64,000 nucleotides of DNA from CAZOJJ01 sp964580105. GTDB lineage: Bacteria > Bacteroidota > Rhodothermia > Rhodothermales > Rubricoccaceae. This document shows, one piece after another, positions 59,891 to 64,000 of the stretch. The stretch lies in assembly GCA_964580105.1 (NCBI GenBank), contig CAZOJJ010000004.1:1-64000 (forward strand), written 5' to 3'. A program made the position numbers and the translations under genes. Within the stretch, counting starts at the first letter, position 1; the number at the start of each line of letters is the position of its first letter. The notes beneath the pieces were generated by a model. That model was not told the origin of the DNA, did not search any database, and worked only from the letters and a program-made list of their open reading frames with translations.

Positions 59891-62029
59891 ATGCGCGCTC
59901 TTCTCCGTTCGTCGTACGTCCCCTTCGGCTCGCAGTACTACCGCGCCCCCTCGCCCCGCCCCGAGGACTGGGCGCGCGACCTCGACCACATGGCCCGCCT
60001 CGGCTTCACGATGGTCAAGTACTGGCTCCAGTGGCGCTGGAATCACCCCGAGGAGGACCGGTTCTACTGGGACGACGTGGACCGGCTGATGGACCTCGCC
60101 GCCGAGCGCGACCTCAGGGTCATGCTCAACACCATCGTGGACGTCGGCCCGGCGTGGATCTACCGGCGGTACCCGGACGCCTCGATGGTCACGCTCTCCG
60201 GGCGGCCCGTCGGCCCGCAGACGCAGCCGCACCGCCAGATCGGCGGCCTCGGCCTCTGCCTCCACCACGAGGCCGTGCAGGACCACTGCTTCCGCTGGCT
60301 GGAGGCGGCCGTCCGCCGTTACACCGACCACCCGGCGCTGGAGATCTGGAACGTCGGCTCCGAGCCCGAGCTCACGCAGTCCATGGCCGAGCTGCGCCTC
60401 TGGGCCGACGACGCCTCGAAGCTGGGCGACATGCTCGACTACAACGAGCACGCGGTGCGCGCCTTCAAGCGGTGGCTCGAACGGAAGTACGAGGGCGACC
60501 TCGACCGGCTCAACACGGCCTGGAACCGCAACTACCGCTCGTTCGAGGAGGTCGAGGTGCCGCGCACGCGCAACACGTTCAACGACGTGGTGGACTGGCG
60601 GATGTTCTTCGTGGACAGCCTCGGCGCGCACGTCGGGCGCCGGTTCGAGGTGGCGAAGGCGGCCGACGGCGGGAAGCACCCGCTCATGTGTCACCACGTC
60701 TTCGTCCAGGGCTTCCCCGTCACCTCGACGGCCAGCGACCCCTGGAACGTGGGCCGTTTCGGGGACCTCCACGGGATTACCCAGATGGACGACCCGATGA
60801 TGTGCGACGTGCTGCGCTCGTGCGCCCGGGGCAAGCCCGTCATCTCCGCCGAGATGCTCATGCTCATGGGCTACACGCTCGACCTTCCCGAGGCGATCTC
60901 GGCCGACGACGTCAAGCGGAACGTGTTCACCGGCGTGGCGGCCAACCTCAAGGGCTTCCTGTTCTGGCAGTTCCGCCCCGAGACGCTCGGCCGCGAGGCG
61001 CCCACGTGGGGTCTCGCCCACCTCGACGGCTCGTCCACCCCCTGGCTGGAGGCCTTCGCCGAGGTCGGCCAGGTCTTGCAGAGAAACGCCGACTTCATCC
61101 TCGACGCGAAGCCGGCCGACGCCGAGGTGGCCGTCCTCTACAGCCCGCCCAACCAGGTCTTCGCCTGGGCCGCGACGGGCAACGAGAAGACCGCCACCGA
61201 CGCCGTCCTCGGCGCCCACGCCGCGCTCTACGAACGCAACCACGTCGTGGACCTCGTCCACCCGAGCGAGATCGAGGCGGGCGTGCTCGACCGCTACCGC
61301 GTGCTCGTCTGCCCCTTCCCGTACTGGCTCAGCGCGGCGATCGCCGAGAAGCTGCGGGCGTGGGTCGAGGCCGGCGGCACGCTCATCGGCGAGGCATACT
61401 TCGCGGGGTGGGACGTGGAGGAGGGGCGGCACCACACGACGGTACCGGGCTACGAGCTGCACGAGGTGTTCGGCGTCCGCCAGAAGAACGCCGTGCCGCC
61501 CGCCGCCGACGGCCGGGTCGAGATCATCGCCGGCCCCGGGCTCGCTCATCTCGCGGAAGGGGAGAGGGTGTACGGAATGCTCGCGCAGGAGACGTTCTTC
61601 GTGGAGGGCGCCGAGGTGCTGGCGAGGTTCGCCGACGGCGAGGCGGCCGTGACGCGCCACCGGTACGGGAAGGGGCAGGGCATCCTCGTCGGCTCCTACG
61701 TCGCGTGCCCGTACCGGCGGGAGGGGCACGAGGCCAACGGCGCGCTCCTCGCGAGCCTCGTCGAGCTGGCCGGCCTGGGCGCGCGGCCCGAGGTGGAGGG
61801 CGGACGCGTGCGGGTGGACGTGCTCGCGACCGAGGCCGGCGAGCGGATGGTGATCCTCCAGAACCTGGAGGCGGAGCCCGTCGGGGCGTCCGTGACCGTT
61901 CCCGTGCCGCTCGACGGTGAGGCCGAGGAGCAGTTCGGGAAGGCCGCCCTCACGTGGACGCCGAGCGGGGAGGGAGCCGCCGCCTCCGTCCGCCTCGCCC
62001 CCCGGGAGGTGCGGGTCTACCGTGCGTAA
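59891..62029 (+). CDS. GH42 beta-galactosidase
   Basis: 712 residues, family length. The opening FGSQYYRAPSPRPEDWARDLDHMARLGFTMVKYW is the GH42 barrel start. Acid/base candidate E158 (IWNVGSEPEL) and nucleophile candidate E321 (VISAEMLML); then the trimerisation domain (about 400-620: VAVLYSPPNQVFAWA) and a small C-terminal beta domain. No signal peptide: it acts in the cytoplasm on galactosides brought in by the carriers nearby. The first in-frame ATG (59864) lies inside the operator, so the ATG at 59891 behind it is chosen. The distance to the operator shows direct control by the LacI-family protein. Confidence 0.88.
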   Translation: MRALLRSSYVPFGSQYYRAPSPRPEDWARDLDHMARLGFTMVKYWLQWRWNHPEEDRFYWDDVDRLMDLAAERDLRVMLNTIVDVGPAWIYRRYPDASMVTLSGRPVGPQTQPHRQIGGLGLCLHHEAVQDHCFRWLEAAVRRYTDHPALEIWNVGSEPELTQSMAELRLWADDASKLGDMLDYNEHAVRAFKRWLERKYEGDLDRLNTAWNRNYRSFEEVEVPRTRNTFNDVVDWRMFFVDSLGAHVGRRFEVAKAADGGKHPLMCHHVFVQGFPVTSTASDPWNVGRFGDLHGITQMDDPMMCDVLRSCARGKPVISAEMLMLMGYTLDLPEAISADDVKRNVFTGVAANLKGFLFWQFRPETLGREAPTWGLAHLDGSSTPWLEAFAEVGQVLQRNADFILDAKPADAEVAVLYSPPNQVFAWAATGNEKTATDAVLGAHAALYERNHVVDLVHPSEIEAGVLDRYRVLVCPFPYWLSAAIAEKLRAWVEAGGTLIGEAYFAGWDVEEGRHHTTVPGYELHEVFGVRQKNAVPPAADGRVEIIAGPGLAHLAEGERVYGMLAQETFFVEGAEVLARFADGEAAVTRHRYGKGQGILVGSYVACPYRREGHEANGALLASLVELAGLGARPEVEGGRVRVDVLATEAGERMVILQNLEAEPVGASVTVPVPLDGEAEEQFGKAALTWTPSGEGAAASVRLAPREVRVYRA

Positions 62030-62079
62030 GGACCGCGCTATGCTCGCCCAGCGCTCGGCACCGGAGCGAAGCGAGGGGC

Positions 62080-62116
62080 CGAACGGTGGTCTCTCTCGTT
62101 GGAGGCAGACCGTTCG
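62080..62116. repeat. Inverted repeat before the MFS gene
   Basis: CGAACGGT (62080-62087) and ACCGTTCG (62109-62116), extended by GTCT/AGAC with a one-base offset, form a stem with a loop of about 20 nt. It could be a hairpin in the leader of the MFS gene or a protein site; it does not look like the CGCAAACGTTTGCG operator. Confidence 0.5.
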
Positions 62117-62159
62117 TGGCGAGCCTGAGCCGCAGGCGATGCTTCTCATGAACGGGGGG

Positions 62160-63425
62160 ATGGCAGGAGAGCATCCGAGCGACCCCGTTCGTCGCAACTT
62201 CGTGCTCAACGTGCTCGACGGCGCCGTCTTCGCCTTCGGCCTCAGCTTCGCGGCGCGGACGACCGTGCTGCCGCTCTTCGTCCAGCACCTCGGCGGCGGC
62301 AACCTCGCCGTCGGGCTCCTGCCCGTGCTCTGGACGCTCGGCTTCCATCTCCCCCAGCTCGCCATCGCCCACCACGCGGGGCAGGTCGCCTCCAAGAAGG
62401 GCCTCGTGCTGAGGACGGGTCTGGTTCAGCGATTGCCGTGGCTGCTGCTCGCCGTCGCCACGTTCCTGTGGCTCGGCAAGCTGCCGCCCGGGTGGGCGCT
62501 GGCGGTCTTCTTCGTCCTCTACACCCTCGCCGCCGTCGGCGGCAGTCTGAACCTGCCGGGGTGGTTCGACCTCACGGCGAAGCTGACGCCGGTGCGCCTG
62601 CGCGGCCGGCTCTTCGCGCTGCGGACCGTCCTCGGCTCGCTCCTCGGCGTCCTCGGGGGCGCGGTCGTGGCGGCCGTCCTCGCGCGGTCCCCTTCGACGG
62701 ACGGCTTCGCGCTCCTGTTCGGGCTGGCGTTCGCCGTGATGGTGGGGTCGTACGCGATCCTCGCCCAGGTGAAGGAAGAGCGCGTGCCGGGCACGGTGCC
62801 GCCGGCCCGCCAGCCCTACCGCGCCTTCCTGCGGCGGCTCCCCGACATCCTCCGCCGCGACCGCAACTTCCGCCGCTTCCTCGTCGCTGATGCACTGCTC
62901 ATTACGGCGGCGACGGCCGACGCCTTCTACACCGTCCACGCCTTCGAGCGCTTCCAACTTTCCGAGGCCTACGCCGGTACGTTCACCGTCGTGCTCATGG
63001 CGAGCGGGGCGGCCGGCAGTCTGGTCTTCGGCTACGTGGCCGACCGGATCGGGCACCGGCTCAACCTCGCGCTCACGGCCGCGACGACGCTGCTGGCCTG
63101 CCTGGCCGCCCTCTACGCCCCGACGCCGGGCATCTACCTGTTCGCCTTTGCCGGCTCCGCGCTCGCCCTCGGCCTCACCTCCATCTCGCGCCTGTCCATC
63201 ATCGCCGAGCTGAGCGGGGAGGCCGAGCGGCCGACGTACGTTGCCCTCACGAACACGCTCACGGCGCCGTTCGCCCTCGCCGGTCTCCTCGGCGGCGCCC
63301 TCGCCGACGCGTACGGCTACGAGGCCGTCTTCGTCGTGGCCGCCGCCCTCGCCTTCGTTGCGGCCCTGTGGCTGCTCCTGTTCGTCCGCGAGCCCCGACG
63401 GCTCGCCCCCGTCCTCGCCTCATGA
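62160..63425 (+). CDS. Major facilitator superfamily transporter
   Basis: 421 residues, 12 membrane helices, with the family's loop after helix 2/3 and a central loop (VKEERVPGTVPPARQPYRAFLRRLP). The start is uncertain: ATG 62160 begins MAGEHPSDPVRRNFVLNVLDG, and in-frame ATGs at 62139 and 62148 add a few residues. It probably carries a sugar or its breakdown product in or out. It lies behind the GH42 gene, and its stop overlaps the ATG of the last gene by 4 bp. Confidence 0.8.
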   Translation: MAGEHPSDPVRRNFVLNVLDGAVFAFGLSFAARTTVLPLFVQHLGGGNLAVGLLPVLWTLGFHLPQLAIAHHAGQVASKKGLVLRTGLVQRLPWLLLAVATFLWLGKLPPGWALAVFFVLYTLAAVGGSLNLPGWFDLTAKLTPVRLRGRLFALRTVLGSLLGVLGGAVVAAVLARSPSTDGFALLFGLAFAVMVGSYAILAQVKEERVPGTVPPARQPYRAFLRRLPDILRRDRNFRRFLVADALLITAATADAFYTVHAFERFQLSEAYAGTFTVVLMASGAAGSLVFGYVADRIGHRLNLALTAATTLLACLAALYAPTPGIYLFAFAGSALALGLTSISRLSIIAELSGEAERPTYVALTNTLTAPFALAGLLGGALADAYGYEAVFVVAAALAFVAALWLLLFVREPRRLAPVLAS

Positions 63426-64000
63426 GCCTGCTCCACCGCCGCGACTTCCTGCGGTCCGCCGCCCTCGGCGGGGCCGCCGCCGCCCTCGCGCCCGCCGCCT
63501 TTGCCGCGCCGACGGTCCTCACGCCGCGCCGCGTCCGCCCGCGCACCGAGGCGGGCACCCTCCGCTTCCGCCCGACCTTCGTACAGCGCGGTCCGGGGCC
63601 CCACCTCCTCGACTGGGCCTACGCGACCGACCCCAAGTGGGACGCCTTCCACTCCAACATCACGGTCTCGCCCGAGACCGGCGTCGTGATCTCCGACACC
63701 GAGGGGCACGACCGCTTCGGCATCGACGTGCGCTGGCACGTGGAGGGGTTCGGCTACCTCTTCCTCACGGCCGACGGCGGGGGGGCGCACTACGCGCTCC
63801 CACCGGCCGGGCAGACGCGCGAACTGAACCTGAACCTGGAGCTGGCGAAGAGCCGCGTCCTCCGCAACCGCCGCCGCCTCGCGCAGCACGCGGCCGACGG
63901 CTACGTGCCCTCGCGCGAGGTCGAGGCCCTGCTCGCGCTCTCGGACGGCCTTTTCGAGGACGCCGAACGCGTGGCCGACCAGGCCCGGAAGGGGCGGCTC
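63422..64000 (+). CDS. Tat-exported protein, 3' end cut by window
   Basis: 193 residues are visible. A twin-arginine signal (HRRDFLRSAALGGAAAALAPAAFAAP) leads a beta-rich domain (FRPTFVQRGPGPHLLDWAYATDPKW, IDVRWHVEGFGYLFLTADGGG) and then the helical NLNLELAKSRVLRNRRRL and AHAADGYVPSREVEALLALSDG. This head is reminiscent of proteins that continue into a GH10-like barrel, but the catalytic part is not in the window. Tat export means that it folds in the cytoplasm, perhaps with a cofactor, before export. ATG overlaps the MFS stop. Confidence 0.7.
   Translation, partial: MSLLHRRDFLRSAALGGAAAALAPAAFAAPTVLTPRRVRPRTEAGTLRFRPTFVQRGPGPHLLDWAYATDPKWDAFHSNITVSPETGVVISDTEGHDRFGIDVRWHVEGFGYLFLTADGGGAHYALPPAGQTRELNLNLELAKSRVLRNRRRLAQHAADGYVPSREVEALLALSDGLFEDAERVADQARKGRL

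Noticed and set aside
1..64000. tRNA, rRNA, CRISPR, prophage or insertion sequence
   Set aside because: No cloverleaf-type T-loop and anticodon patterns, repeat-spacer arrays, transposase or integrase genes were found by reading; a tRNA or covariance-model scan was not possible.

Overview
The window is high-GC DNA (about 70% by eye) from a Bacteroidota-type bacterium, most likely the Rhodothermota/Rhodothermales. Three things point there: a type IX secretion locus (PorU-like sortase next to PorV) with several exported proteins ending in T9SS-type C-terminal sorting domains; a carboxypeptidase-like/TonB-dependent receptor; and promoters that fit the Bacteroidota pattern, TTG, 20 bp, then TAnnTTxx. 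Many genes overlap by 4 bp (ATGA or GTGA). No tRNA, rRNA, CRISPR array or insertion sequence was seen.

Left part (1-11.5 kb): two T9SS cargo genes, the first cut by the window edge; a minus-strand pair of a sodium:solute symporter and an outer-membrane barrel; a Lon-N-domain protein; an MBL-fold hydrolase; then three signalling-type genes (membrane PAS protein, receiver/DHp protein, TPR protein with an HTH-like tail) that all lack a recognisable kinase or ATPase domain.

Middle part (11.5-31.4 kb): a long plus-strand run starting from a good promoter at 11.7 kb: PorU-like sortase, PorV, an M6-like protein that has lost its zinc site, a large peptidase/beta-propeller/beta-barrel protein and a small DUF5683-like protein. 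Then come a membrane protein that fuses a phytol-kinase-like half to a DUF92 half (VTE5 and VTE6 in plants), a dicarboxylate/amino-acid symporter, a TPR protein, a secreted HEIGH metalloprotease and a lipoprotein.

Right part (32.5-64 kb): one large carbohydrate-use region. It encodes a LacI-family regulator, an ABC sugar importer without its ATPase, a TonB receptor followed by an exported partner and a PorV-like barrel, several cytoplasmic glycoside hydrolases (GH106-like, GH42, DUF6259-like), one exported clan GH-A hydrolase, D-lyxose isomerase, ribokinase and ribose pyranase, Gfo/Idh/MocA and TIM-barrel sugar enzymes, a PhyH dioxygenase, an MFS carrier and the start of a Tat-exported protein. 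Four copies of one palindrome with core CGCAAACGTTTGCG lie at 32.53, 36.13, 52.41 and 59.86 kb. At two of them it sits on the predicted transcription start just after a good -7 box. The simplest reading is a local LacI regulon for take-up and intracellular breakdown of a complex, possibly rhamnose- and galactose-containing glycan; the substrate itself is inferred, not shown.
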